64,000 bases of DNA from Alphaproteobacteria bacterium. Lineage in GTDB: Bacteria > Pseudomonadota > Alphaproteobacteria > Micavibrionales > Micavibrionaceae. Below are positions 47,706 to 56,187 of the stretch, in pieces. The notes beneath the pieces are model-generated. The model had not been told where the DNA came from. It worked only from the letters and a program-made list of their open reading frames with translations, and ran no database searches. The stretch is from NCBI GenBank assembly GCA_020442385.1, contig JAGRKE010000014.1, forward strand, positions 243,555 to 307,554, in the 5' to 3' direction. Positions within the stretch are counted from its first letter, which is position 1. Each line of letters begins with the position of its first letter. Both the position numbers and the translations under genes were made by a program.

Positions 47706-49274
47706 ATGTCCACCATGGCTTACGTTTTGCGCGCTTTTACACTCCTAATTTTCGCGACCCTGATTCTGCTCGCGCCCGGTTTGGCAACGGCCCAAACCCC
47801 GCAAGAACAGCTCACGCAGATTTTCCAAACCTTGATTCAAAGTCAAAAAGATAAGGCCGCCGCGGATGATGCGGCGGACATGACATTTGACGGGGATGTC
47901 ATGGTTGAGCCGTCCGGGGATTTCTACGCCATCACCCTGCCCCACATCACAATCAAACATCAGAACGGTGATGTGATGGATATCGGGATTATTTCGATCA
48001 ATGCCTCGGCAAGCGAACAAGCCGGACAATGGAAAATGAGCGTGGCCGTGCCCAGCGCGATGACGATGAAGGACAAAGATGGTCAGGACATTATGCGCCT
48101 AATGATCGGGCAGCAAAACACCGCCGGCATCTGGGATGAGGAGCTGAAAAACTTCGCCAAGCTGGAGGCGGATTATGGAGACATTAGGGTTGAAAGCGCG
48201 GACCCTGATTATAAACTCAGCCTGCCCGCCCTAAGCATCCGTCATAATTTTGAAAAGGATGCAAACGGCCTGTGGTCCGGCCCATACAGTGCAACCGCGA
48301 AAGACCTGACGCTGCGTGTTAAGGACGACAATACCACGATCTCCCTCAAGAATATCAAGATGGCGCTGGATCTGGACCGCTATGACGCGAAAAAGACAAA
48401 TGCGCTGCGTGAAAAAGTAAGTCAGCTGCGACTTAATCAAGAACAAATGACGCCCGAAGATAAAATAGCACTGATCAACGCGGTGATTGATGGCGCACTG
48501 CAAAGCGGTAACGGTTTTACGAATGACTACACGCTTTCGGGCCTGCGCATTCAATATGATGATAAGTTCGGCAAAAAAGGCGATATGAGCCTTGAGCAAG
48601 CGGGCTTCACGCTAAGCCTGCTCGGCTTCCTCCAAAACAATGTCACGATGGGCCTGCGCTTTCACCATCAGGGCTTTAAAATCGAGAACCAAAAAGCTGA
48701 ATACGCGAGCTTCGATCCTTCTAACTCTAATATAGAGCTCAGCCTTGAAAATCTGCCAATCAAGGATGTGATCAATATGAGCCGCAATGCGATCGGCGCC
48801 ATGATCGCGCAGCCGCAAACCGCCGCGCTGGCAGGGATGTCGGTAGTGATGAAAATTCCCGTTTTGCTCTCTCAGGCCAAAACCGCGCTTACCATCAAGG
48901 ACAGTTTTGTCAGCAGCGATGACTATAAGGTCACGATGAACGGACAAGTTATCGCCGATATGAGTGCGGTCAACAGTGCCACGGGCACGGCGCATGCGGA
49001 ATTTCAGGGGCTGGATAAGGTGCTGGCCAAGGCGCAAGTGCTGGCCACTGACCCGGATAATCAGGATGCCGATAAATTTGAAAAAATGCGCAAAAATCTG
49101 GAGTTCTTAAAGACCATCGGCAAAGTCGAAACCGGGCCGGACAGCCAGTTCGTTCATATTTACGATATTATCATGAATCCGGCCGGGCAGATTTTGATTA
49201 ACGGGACGGATTTGAAATTCTTGAAACAGCCCGCGCCTGCGAAAAAAGAAGACACAAAGCCGGCGGACGATTAA
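47706..49274 (+). CDS. Exported protein, 522 aa, DUF2125/DUF945-like
   Basis: Signal peptide (ending GLATA). The mature part is a long series of beta strands broken by helices, e.g. FYAITLPHITIKH and YSATAKDLTLRVKDDN, with a C-terminal helical segment. The look is that of periplasmic DUF945/DUF2125-type proteins, but no motif secures this. It ends in a Lys/Pro/Asp tail and overlaps the hemW stop by 4 bp. Start ATG 47706; 47715 is possible. Confidence 0.55.
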   Translation: MSTMAYVLRAFTLLIFATLILLAPGLATAQTPQEQLTQIFQTLIQSQKDKAAADDAADMTFDGDVMVEPSGDFYAITLPHITIKHQNGDVMDIGIISINASASEQAGQWKMSVAVPSAMTMKDKDGQDIMRLMIGQQNTAGIWDEELKNFAKLEADYGDIRVESADPDYKLSLPALSIRHNFEKDANGLWSGPYSATAKDLTLRVKDDNTTISLKNIKMALDLDRYDAKKTNALREKVSQLRLNQEQMTPEDKIALINAVIDGALQSGNGFTNDYTLSGLRIQYDDKFGKKGDMSLEQAGFTLSLLGFLQNNVTMGLRFHHQGFKIENQKAEYASFDPSNSNIELSLENLPIKDVINMSRNAIGAMIAQPQTAALAGMSVVMKIPVLLSQAKTALTIKDSFVSSDDYKVTMNGQVIADMSAVNSATGTAHAEFQGLDKVLAKAQVLATDPDNQDADKFEKMRKNLEFLKTIGKVETGPDSQFVHIYDIIMNPAGQILINGTDLKFLKQPAPAKKEDTKPADD

Positions 49275-50422
49275 GCCTCTTTCAAAATATAGGGCAAAAG
49301 AGCATTGAGGCGCAGCCGTCCCTCTTGCGTAAGCGCAATGCCATCATCATCACAAAGCGCCCAGCCCTGATCCTGCACTGTTTGAAGTTTTGCGTGATCA
49401 AGGAAGACTTGCGCGCTCTCGCCGTGCCCGGCCGCGCGATCCAAATCCTCCCAGCGCACGCCAGCACGCAGACGCAAGCCCATCATCAGCGCTTCCATGA
49501 AACGGTCATAGTGTGAAAGTGACGCTTCCGCCTTTGCCGCCGTGCCGTCCTTCCCGGCCCGGTCTAACCAGATGTCAGGCGCCTGATGTTCGCGCGTCGG
49601 ATATTTCCGGCCATCAATTGTAATACGGCCATGCGCGCCCGGCCCGATCCCGACATAATCTCCGTAGGTCCAATAGATCATGTTATGGCGCGATTCCTCC
49701 CCCGCCCGCGCATGGTTAGACACCTCATAGGCGGGCAGACCATACCCCTCCATCACCTCTTGCGTAAGCGTATAAAAATCAGCCGCAAGCCCCTCTTCTG
49801 GAATAGAAAAAAGCCCTTGCTCATGCGACATATAAAACGGTGTGTTTCGCTCAATTGTCAGCTGGTAAAGCGAGAGATGCGAGTCGGCCAAATCCTGCGC
49901 GCGGGCCAGCTCATCTTCCCACGCGCTCAAACTCTGCTCGGGCCGCGCATAGATTAAATCAAAGCTGTAGCGGTCAAAAACCTTCCGCGCGGTTTCAATG
50001 GCCTGGATCGCTTCCTTCGCACTGTGCTCCCGCCCAAGAAATTTTAAATCTGTGTCATTCAGCGCCTGCACACCGATCGACACACGGTTCACCCCGGCCA
50101 TTTGAAAGGCTCTGAATTTTTCAATTTCAACCGAGGTCGGGTTGGCCTCCAGCGTGATCTCAACATCATTTGAGACCTGCCAGTTTTTCTGGATCTCACT
50201 GATAATCGCTTCGGCGGTTTCAGGGCTCATCAGCGAGGGCGTGCCGCCACCAAAGAAAATCGAGCGCACCTGACGGCCCGGCAATCGCTGCGCGTAATGT
50301 TCGACCGAGCGCACATAAGCCGCGCGCCAAGCCGCCTCGTCAATGCCCTCGCGCACATGAGAATTAAAATCGCAATACGGGCATTTGGATAAGCAAAAAG
50401 GCCAATGGATATAAACACCCAA
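49271..50422 (-). CDS. hemW: Heme chaperone HemW (radical SAM)
   Basis: About 383 residues. The [4Fe-4S] motif is CLSKCPYCDF (CxxxCxxC plus the HemW-type following residues), then FFGGGTPSLM, EANPTSVE and GVNRVSIGVQ, and the C-terminal HemW domain with YWTYGDYVGIGPGAHG. It inserts heme into target proteins; it is a former 'HemN-like' gene. A TTG at 50422 with AAAAAGG upstream is the preferred start; another TTG (50476) or a GTG (50518) would overlap the preceding gene. It lies 34 bp after that gene. Confidence 0.88.
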   Translation of the reverse strand: MGVYIHWPFCLSKCPYCDFNSHVREGIDEAAWRAAYVRSVEHYAQRLPGRQVRSIFFGGGTPSLMSPETAEAIISEIQKNWQVSNDVEITLEANPTSVEIEKFRAFQMAGVNRVSIGVQALNDTDLKFLGREHSAKEAIQAIETARKVFDRYSFDLIYARPEQSLSAWEDELARAQDLADSHLSLYQLTIERNTPFYMSHEQGLFSIPEEGLAADFYTLTQEVMEGYGLPAYEVSNHARAGEESRHNMIYWTYGDYVGIGPGAHGRITIDGRKYPTREHQAPDIWLDRAGKDGTAAKAEASLSHYDRFMEALMMGLRLRAGVRWEDLDRAAGHGESAQVFLDHAKLQTVQDQGWALCDDDGIALTQEGRLRLNALLPYILKEA

Positions 50423-50456
50423 CTGGCCTTTTTCGGATGCGCCCAGCGGCGCAGGA

Positions 50457-50849
50457 TTAGTTAAGGTTGAACTCAACTTTTTGCAGAGTCGGCGCTCTGA
50501 CGGCATAACTTGTATCACCGATCGTTTGTGTCATCGCTTCGAATACGATCGGAAGTGCGAATAACGCACCACCGGTCGCAAGGCGGATCGCGCCGTCTTT
50601 CATGGGTGTCTGTGACGGGTTCTCAACATGGTCTTTGATTTTCAAAACACCAAGAACGCCGAGCATAATCCCGATCATATATGAGATACCACTGAGCAAA
50701 CCGGGCAGTTCCGCAATCGAGTCGTTAATGTTGCGCGCAATGTCACTGAAGTTATTGCCGCTGGCAAACGCCACCTCAGGGCGCGTCAAAAGCCCCGTCA
50801 TAAAAGATGCGAAAAGTGCAACCGATGTTTTATTTATGGTCTTAATCAT
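50457..50849 (-). CDS. IcmD/DotP-like small membrane protein
   Basis: 130 residues with a signal-like start (ending VAFA), then NFSDIARNINDSIAELPGLLSG, a helix (ISYMIGIMLGVLGVLKIK), the loop DHVENPSQTPMKDG and a second helix (GALFALPIVFEAM). This helix-'KxHxxNPxQ'-helix order is that of DotP/IcmD and DotE/IcmC of Dot/Icm type IVB secretion. No other dot/icm gene is in the window. It is 34 bp upstream of hemW. Confidence 0.55.
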   Translation of the reverse strand: MIKTINKTSVALFASFMTGLLTRPEVAFASGNNFSDIARNINDSIAELPGLLSGISYMIGIMLGVLGVLKIKDHVENPSQTPMKDGAIRLATGGALFALPIVFEAMTQTIGDTSYAVRAPTLQKVEFNLN

Positions 50850-50952
50850 TGCATGTCTCCGTTTAATTTCGGCCTACGTTGTACCGTATTTAGGCACAAA
50901 AAGTCAAATTTCAAGCCCTTCAAAAGACAATAAAGCTATTGATATCTGGGTG

Positions 50953-51573
50953 TTAGAGCTGCACCGAGAGACAGCTATCAACTAATTTTCGAAACGCATC
51001 GGCGCGGTGAGAGATTCTGTGTTTCTCTGCCGGGTCCATCTCGGCAAAGGTGATGTCATAGCCTTCGGGTACAAATATGGGGTCGTAGCCGAAACCCTTT
51101 GCGCCGCGTCCGGGCCAAATCACATGCCCTTCCACGCGTCCCTCGAAACATTCCACATGCCCGTCAGGCCACGCCAGTGCCAGCGCGCAGATAAAGGCGG
51201 CGCGGCGATCTTCCTTATCCCCTTGCCGCGCAATTCTCTCCAGCGCCTCATTCACTTTTTGCATCGCCAGATTAAAGTCCTTATCCGGCCCGCCCCAGCG
51301 CGCGGAATAAATGCCCGGATCACCACCCAGCGCCTCAACCGCCAACCCGCTATCATCGGCCAGCGCGGGCTTGCCACTGGCCAGCGCCGCGGCCTTCGCT
51401 TTCAAAATTGCGTTCTCTTCGAAAGACGATCCGGTCTCTTCCGGCTCCGGCAAATCCAAATCGGCCATGCTGTAGAAAGACGGAACGTAGGGCTTAAGCA
51501 GCTCCGCAATCTCGCGCGCCTTGCCCACATTATGCGTCGCCAGCACCAGTTCGCTTTCTTGGAATGCCCGCAT
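50953..51573 (-). CDS. rdgB: XTP/dITP pyrophosphatase
   Basis: 206 residues. Cleaves non-canonical purine triphosphates (XTP, dITP) to keep them out of [14 protein letters not shown] at the N-terminus (nucleotide-binding), [21 protein letters not shown] with the metal-binding Asp, and [20 protein letters not shown] in the C-terminal half. It is 3 bp downstream of rph, same strand; a typical alphaproteobacterial rph-rdgB-hemW order is seen, with the small membrane gene inserted. Confidence 0.94.
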   Translation of the reverse strand: MRAFQESELVLATHNVGKAREIAELLKPYVPSFYSMADLDLPEPEETGSSFEENAILKAKAAALASGKPALADDSGLAVEALGGDPGIYSARWGGPDKDFNLAMQKVNEALERIARQGDKEDRRAAFICALALAWPDGHVECFEGRVEGHVIWPGRGAKGFGYDPIFVPEGYDITFAEMDPAEKHRISHRADAFRKLVDSCLSVQL

Positions 51574-51576
51574 AGC

Positions 51577-52296
51577 CTACAGCCCCAGCGCCTTTTTCTG
51601 CAATGCGCTTAAATCGGCGCAGCCCTGCTTGGCCAGATTCAAAAGCTGGAAAAACTCTTCTTCCGAAAACGGCTCTTTCTCGGCTGTGCCCTGAATTTCG
51701 CACATCCCGCCTTTGCCGGTAATCACAAAATTCGCATCGGTATCGGCCTCAGAGTCCTCGGCATAATCCAGATCCAAAACCGGCGTGCCCTCAAAAATGC
51801 CGCATGAAATGGCCGCAATCGTGTCGGTAACGGGAACGCTGCTCAACTCGCCCACCTTCACCAGATGCTGAAACGCCTGATACATCGCAACAAACCCGCC
51901 GGTAATGGCCGCGGTGCGTGTGCCGCCATCGGCCTGTATCACGTCACAATCAATGCGGATTTGGCGCTCGCCCATCGCCTCGAAATCAACAACGGCGCGC
52001 AAGGCCCGGCCGATCAGGCGCTGAATTTCCTGTGTACGGCCCGACTGCTTGCCCTTGGCCGCCTCGCGGTTCATGCGATCACCCGTTGAGCGCGGCAGCA
52101 TGCCGTATTCCCCGGTCACCCAGCCCTTGCCCGAGCCCTTCATCCAGCGCGGCACGCCAAGCTCCACCGATGCGGTGCAGAGCACATGCGTATCGCCGAA
52201 TTTGGCCAAGCACGATCCTTCGGCATGTTTGTTTACATTGGTCTCCAGCGCGATATCGCGAAGCTGGTCGGCGCTGCGGCCCGATGGTCTGGTCAT
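51577..52296 (-). CDS. rph: Ribonuclease PH
   Basis: 239 residues. A phosphorolytic 3'-exonuclease that trims tRNA and r[21 protein letters not shown] start, phosphate-site Arg region [12 protein letters not shown], and [19 protein letters not shown], which carries the catalytic Asp residues. Length is standard. It is divergent from hrcA, with 87 bp between. Confidence 0.95.
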   Translation of the reverse strand: MTRPSGRSADQLRDIALETNVNKHAEGSCLAKFGDTHVLCTASVELGVPRWMKGSGKGWVTGEYGMLPRSTGDRMNREAAKGKQSGRTQEIQRLIGRALRAVVDFEAMGERQIRIDCDVIQADGGTRTAAITGGFVAMYQAFQHLVKVGELSSVPVTDTIAAISCGIFEGTPVLDLDYAEDSEADTDANFVITGKGGMCEIQGTAEKEPFSEEEFFQLLNLAKQGCADLSALQKKALGL

Positions 52297-52383
52297 TCGT
52301 TTCTCCTCTAATTCCTATGCTGCGTCACTCTAGAGGTTTGAAGGGAATTGTCAATTTAACCGCGCAGGATTATATTCATCTCC

Positions 52384-53424
52384 ATGATTACCGAGCTGAA
52401 TGAGAGATCACGCAGTATTTTCCGCTATATCGTCGATAGTTATCTGACGAGCGGCGTGCCCGTGGGCTCGCGCACGATTGCCGAGCTCTCGGGGATACAG
52501 CTCTCCCCCGCCTCTATCCGCAACACCATGTCCGATCTTGAGAAGGCGGGCCTGCTGTTTTCCCCGCACACCTCTGCCGGGCGTATCCCGACCGAGCTGG
52601 GCCTGCGACTTTATATTGACGGGCTGATGCAAATCGGCGCGCTGAGCAAGGAAGAGCAAAGCTCGATCGAGGCGGTGTGCAGCGAGGCCGGACGCCCAGT
52701 GAATGAAATGCTGGAGCGCACAAGCAGCCTGCTTTCGGGCCTGTCATCCTGCGCCAGCCTTGTGGTCGCACCCAAAACCAACGAGGCGGTAAAACAAATT
52801 CAGTTCGTGCAGCTGCAGCCACGCAAAATTCTGGCCGTCATTGTTTTGCAAAACGGTCTTGTCGAAAACCGCGTCATGGATATGGATCACGACGTGCCGG
52901 CACCCTCCCTGATCGCCGCATCAAATTACCTGAATGCGAAAATTGCCGGGCGAACCCTTGGCGAAGCGGAAGGCGACATCCTCAAAGACATCAAAGCGCA
53001 CCAAAGCCAGCTCGATGCCATTACGCAGCGCCTCGTGAAAAAGGGTCTCGCCCTGCCCGCCTCTGGCGGCACAGAAGGCCGCATTATCATTCGCGGGCAA
53101 TCGCATTTGCTGGAGGATGTGAAGGCGCTGGAGGATCTGGAGCGCGCCCGCGCTCTGCTCGGCTATCTGGAGGAACATCAAAATATGCTTGGGCTGCTCG
53201 GCTCGATTGACGAGGCGCAAGGAGTGCAAATTTTCATCGGTACAGAGAATAAAATTTTCGATCAATCCGGCTGGTCGCTTGTCATCTCGCCTTATAAAAA
53301 TGCCGATGAGAAAATTATCGGCGCGATTGGCGTGATCGGCCCGACGCGCCTGAATTACGACCGCATCATTCCGATGGTGGATTTCACATCGCGCGTGGTG
53401 GCCAAGCTGGTGGATGAATTCTAG
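52384..53424 (+). CDS. hrcA: Heat-inducible transcription repressor HrcA
   Basis: 346 residues. N-terminal winged helix (ELNERSRSIFRYIVDSYL, VGSRTIAELSGIQLSPASIRNTMSDLE in parts), then HSAGRIPTELGLRLYIDGL and a C-terminal GAF-like domain ending in GPTRLNYDRIIPMVDF. It represses chaperone genes at CIRCE sites. No CIRCE sequence is seen upstream of hrcA, grpE or dnaK in this window, so its targets are probably elsewhere (e.g. groESL). Confidence 0.94.
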   Translation: MITELNERSRSIFRYIVDSYLTSGVPVGSRTIAELSGIQLSPASIRNTMSDLEKAGLLFSPHTSAGRIPTELGLRLYIDGLMQIGALSKEEQSSIEAVCSEAGRPVNEMLERTSSLLSGLSSCASLVVAPKTNEAVKQIQFVQLQPRKILAVIVLQNGLVENRVMDMDHDVPAPSLIAASNYLNAKIAGRTLGEAEGDILKDIKAHQSQLDAITQRLVKKGLALPASGGTEGRIIIRGQSHLLEDVKALEDLERARALLGYLEEHQNMLGLLGSIDEAQGVQIFIGTENKIFDQSGWSLVISPYKNADEKIIGAIGVIGPTRLNYDRIIPMVDFTSRVVAKLVDEF

Positions 53425-53478
53425 CGATTATCCGCGCGGCCATTGCTCATTGCCTTTCAAAACCGTATCCTTTCTGCC

Positions 53479-54420
53479 ATGAAATTTTGGATTTACATTT
53501 TGGCCTTCGGCCTTCTTTTGCCCACCATCGCCGCGGCGCAGGGGAATTTTAATTTTCCCGCGCAAGATCAGGCGCAGGAGGAGCAAGAAAAACCCTTCTG
53601 GCCTTATGATCCACGCCTGCGCCCCGAAGCCAACAAACCGCCGGAAAATCAGCAAACCCTGTTTTCCAACAGCAGCTTCCTTGTGCATTTCGTGCATGTG
53701 CCGGATGCGCCCGCGAATGTCGCGGTTCTGCGCATCAGCCAGCCCATTGCCTCCAGCGGATGTATGAAGGCTGAAATGCCTGCGCCGGAAATGCTCGATC
53801 AGGGTGCGACACTGCGGGCAAAGATCGGCGCGCCGATTGTCTCGCTGTATAAACCTCTGCCGGGCAGCGGCGAAGACTGCACCCAAAGCATGAGCACAAT
53901 CTATACCGATATTGTGCTCAACCGCGATGATCTGATCGAAAACAATGTCCGCCGCCTGACGCTGGCCAATGATTTCGGGGTTGAGCATTACGCGGTGGAG
54001 GTGAGCGAGAGCGCCCTAACCCTACACGCGGAATCAAACCCGAAACTCTTCAAGCCCAACACGCACATTCCGGGCAAAGACCCGCTGGTTTACTATTTCT
54101 ATCCTGAAAACACCCTTGTTCTGAGCGTGCCGCAAGCCAAGCCCGATCAGGATATTTACGAGCAGGTGAAAAATCTGGCCACACGAAGAGGCTTGATCCC
54201 CCTGCAATCTGTTGTTAAAGACTTTCGTGTTTTGGACGAAGACCGCAAGGTGTTTTACTTTGTCGATCAATCGGGCCGCATGGCAAAAGACCTTACGCCG
54301 GGGCAAAAAAAACCGATCGGTCAGGTGAGCATCCAAAAAATGTACCAAGGGCCGAATGGCCCATATGCAACCGATTTAAACCTAAATGTGTATGCACGCT
54401 TGCCGGGAACACTTGATTAA
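53479..54420 (+). CDS. Exported protein between hrcA and grpE, 313 aa
   Basis: Signal peptide from ATG 53479 (MKFWIYILAFGLLLPTIAAA). The mature part has an FNFPAQDQAQEEQEK start, two Cys (SGCMKAE, GEDCTQ) and many beta strands. Not recognised. In most alphaproteobacteria hrcA and grpE are adjacent, so this gene is an insertion there. All three lie on one strand with short gaps. Confidence 0.55.
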   Translation: MKFWIYILAFGLLLPTIAAAQGNFNFPAQDQAQEEQEKPFWPYDPRLRPEANKPPENQQTLFSNSSFLVHFVHVPDAPANVAVLRISQPIASSGCMKAEMPAPEMLDQGATLRAKIGAPIVSLYKPLPGSGEDCTQSMSTIYTDIVLNRDDLIENNVRRLTLANDFGVEHYAVEVSESALTLHAESNPKLFKPNTHIPGKDPLVYYFYPENTLVLSVPQAKPDQDIYEQVKNLATRRGLIPLQSVVKDFRVLDEDRKVFYFVDQSGRMAKDLTPGQKKPIGQVSIQKMYQGPNGPYATDLNLNVYARLPGTLD

Positions 54421-54451
54421 AACGGCGCAACACATAACTTAAACATTTGAG

Positions 54452-55168
54452 ATGAAAATGAGTGCTGACCAACCTAAAAAAGACGAGAGCCTAAGCGAGC
54501 GTTCCGAGCGTTTGGAAGCCGAAGCGCGCGCGCAGCAGCAGGCCGATATGGCCGCAGAGGATGCGCCCGCTGAAGAAGACGATCTACACGCGGGCTACGA
54601 TGCGGCGGTCGAGGATGAGGGCGGGGAGCCGGATTTCCGCGCCGTGATTGACGCCCTGCGCGCCGAGCTGGAGCAGAATAAAGAACAAATGATGCGCGCA
54701 CTGGCCGAAGCGGAAAACACCCGCAAGCGCGCCCAGAAAGACCGCGAGGACGCATCCAAATTCGCCGTTTCCGGCTTTGCCAAAGATTTGCTGGATGTGG
54801 CGGATAATCTGCGCCGCGCGCTGGCGGCTGTTCCTGAAGATTTGCTGGAGGCCGATGTGCGGGTGAAAAACCTGCTGGATGGGATTGAGGGCACGGAGCG
54901 CCAATTGCTGCGCAGTTTTGAGAAAAACGGCATTCAAAAGCTTGATCCCCTGGGTGAGCCTTTTGACCCCAATTTCCATGAAGTCATGTTCGAAAGCCCC
55001 GCGCCCGACAAACCTGCGGGCACAATCGTGCAAGTTCTCGAAGTCGGCTATGTTCTGAATGGCCGCATTTTGCGCCCCGCCCGCGTGGGCATCGCCAAAG
55101 ATGAGGGGCAAGGTGGCCCGCAAAGCCCCCCAACCGAGCCCGGCGGCACGATTGATACTGAGATTTAG
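54452..55168 (+). CDS. grpE: Nucleotide exchange factor GrpE
   Basis: 238 residues. Acidic N-terminal region, long coiled coil (RAELEQNKEQMMRALAEAEN), and the C-terminal beta domain with FDPNFHEVMF and GTIVQVLEVGYVLNGRILRPARVGIAK in parts, which contacts DnaK. It releases ADP from DnaK. A longer, acid-rich N-terminus than usual. ATG 54452 (MKMSADQ) or 54458 are both possible. Confidence 0.94.
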   Translation: MKMSADQPKKDESLSERSERLEAEARAQQQADMAAEDAPAEEDDLHAGYDAAVEDEGGEPDFRAVIDALRAELEQNKEQMMRALAEAENTRKRAQKDREDASKFAVSGFAKDLLDVADNLRRALAAVPEDLLEADVRVKNLLDGIEGTERQLLRSFEKNGIQKLDPLGEPFDPNFHEVMFESPAPDKPAGTIVQVLEVGYVLNGRILRPARVGIAKDEGQGGPQSPPTEPGGTIDTEI

Positions 55169-55190
55169 GACTAACGAAGATAATTTATTT

Positions 55191-55895
55191 TCAAGAACCA
55201 AGCATACCAAGATCAATACTATTGGGACGCCCCATATAAACAAAATCTTCAGAGCTTTTTTCTACGATCTCATCTAACCTCTTTTGGTCACTATCAATTA
55301 CAACACCACGGACATACTTTAGCTCCGCTTCGCTACCATTCTCATCATATTCGTAACATTCTCCCTCAAGCAAGCCGTTGAAATAGTGCATTTCGGATGC
55401 TATTGGACCAGTGGGATAATATTCGATTACCTTATATATGTTTTTAGGATCAACCTGTTCTGTCATTAAACGAAAGTTATCAAGATTTTTAGGGTCCACA
55501 AATCTCTGGCCATTGTACTTCTGTTTTGCATCAACTAAAGTTTCTTTCGAAAAATGAACTCCTATTTTTTGAAAATCTTTAATTGCATCATCTATGTTGT
55601 AGCGTTCACAACCTTTGTACTTGAAACGTAAGTTTTCTATAATTTGATACATGTCAGAGTTTATGCTATCTACTTTCGGCGCATAAAAAGTAAAAATAGT
55701 ATTAACCTCTGGCTGAGTGAAACGATCAAAATTTCCACCCAAATCTATCCCTCCATTTCTCCAAGGACAGTCTAAAATAATTTCAAAACAAAGGCCATTT
55801 TCAGGCATAGGCGGATTTACAACCGCTTTTTCAGCAACAGATTCTATTTCTTTCTTTTGGCTTTTTGAGCCGAAGATTTTGTTTAGAAGCGACAT
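55191..55895 (-). CDS. MORN-variant repeat protein
   Basis: 234 residues from ATG 55895, which follows GGAGG at 2 bases and a further GGAGG. The first ~170 residues are unrecognised. The C-terminal ~55 residues, IEYYPTGPIASEMHYFNG and LLEGECYEYDENGSEAEL, have the MORN_2 pattern (YYpNG...Y.nGkleG...Y..nG). AT-rich and opposite to the chaperone genes, it separates grpE from dnaK and looks acquired. Confidence 0.6.
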   Translation of the reverse strand: MSLLNKIFGSKSQKKEIESVAEKAVVNPPMPENGLCFEIILDCPWRNGGIDLGGNFDRFTQPEVNTIFTFYAPKVDSINSDMYQIIENLRFKYKGCERYNIDDAIKDFQKIGVHFSKETLVDAKQKYNGQRFVDPKNLDNFRLMTEQVDPKNIYKVIEYYPTGPIASEMHYFNGLLEGECYEYDENGSEAELKYVRGVVIDSDQKRLDEIVEKSSEDFVYMGRPNSIDLGMLGS

Positions 55896-55932
55896 GGCCT
55901 CCTCCTTACGCAAATTATTCTTTAGATGTGGG

Positions 55933-55962
55933 AATATAAGCACCCAAAAAAAATTATGTCAA
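55933..55962 (-). promoter_or_regulatory. Promoter of the MORN-variant gene
   Basis: Minus strand TTGACA (55962-55957) and TATATT (55938-55933), 18-base spacer. Confidence 0.5.
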
Positions 55963-55977
55963 CAAAATTCCAAAAAT

Positions 55978-56007
55978 CTTGATTTTTTGGGCCTAAATTC
56001 CATATAA
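55978..56007 (+). promoter_or_regulatory. RpoH-like heat-shock promoter upstream of dnaK
   Basis: CTTGATT (55978-55984) and CCATATAA (56000-56007), 15 bases apart, close to the alphaproteobacterial RpoH consensus. It gives a leader of about 170 bases before the dnaK ATG. Confidence 0.55.
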
Positions 56008-56187
56008 ATAAATGGGAACTGTGGGTTTTGTCCGACTGTGGAAAAACTCGCACTCCGGCTCTGGTATTTGCTGACGTTCATTGTTATAGTCCCACGACTT
56101 AAATAAACCGTTAGCAAACCTAGGGAATTGTTGGTCGGTGCTTATTGTAAGGCTGGCCAGAAATATTCGCCAAAGAAAGGAACTAAA

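Noticed and set aside
52297..52383. CIRCE operator before hrcA
   Set aside because: No TTAGCACTC or GAGTGCTAA arms could be found in this gap or before grpE and dnaK.
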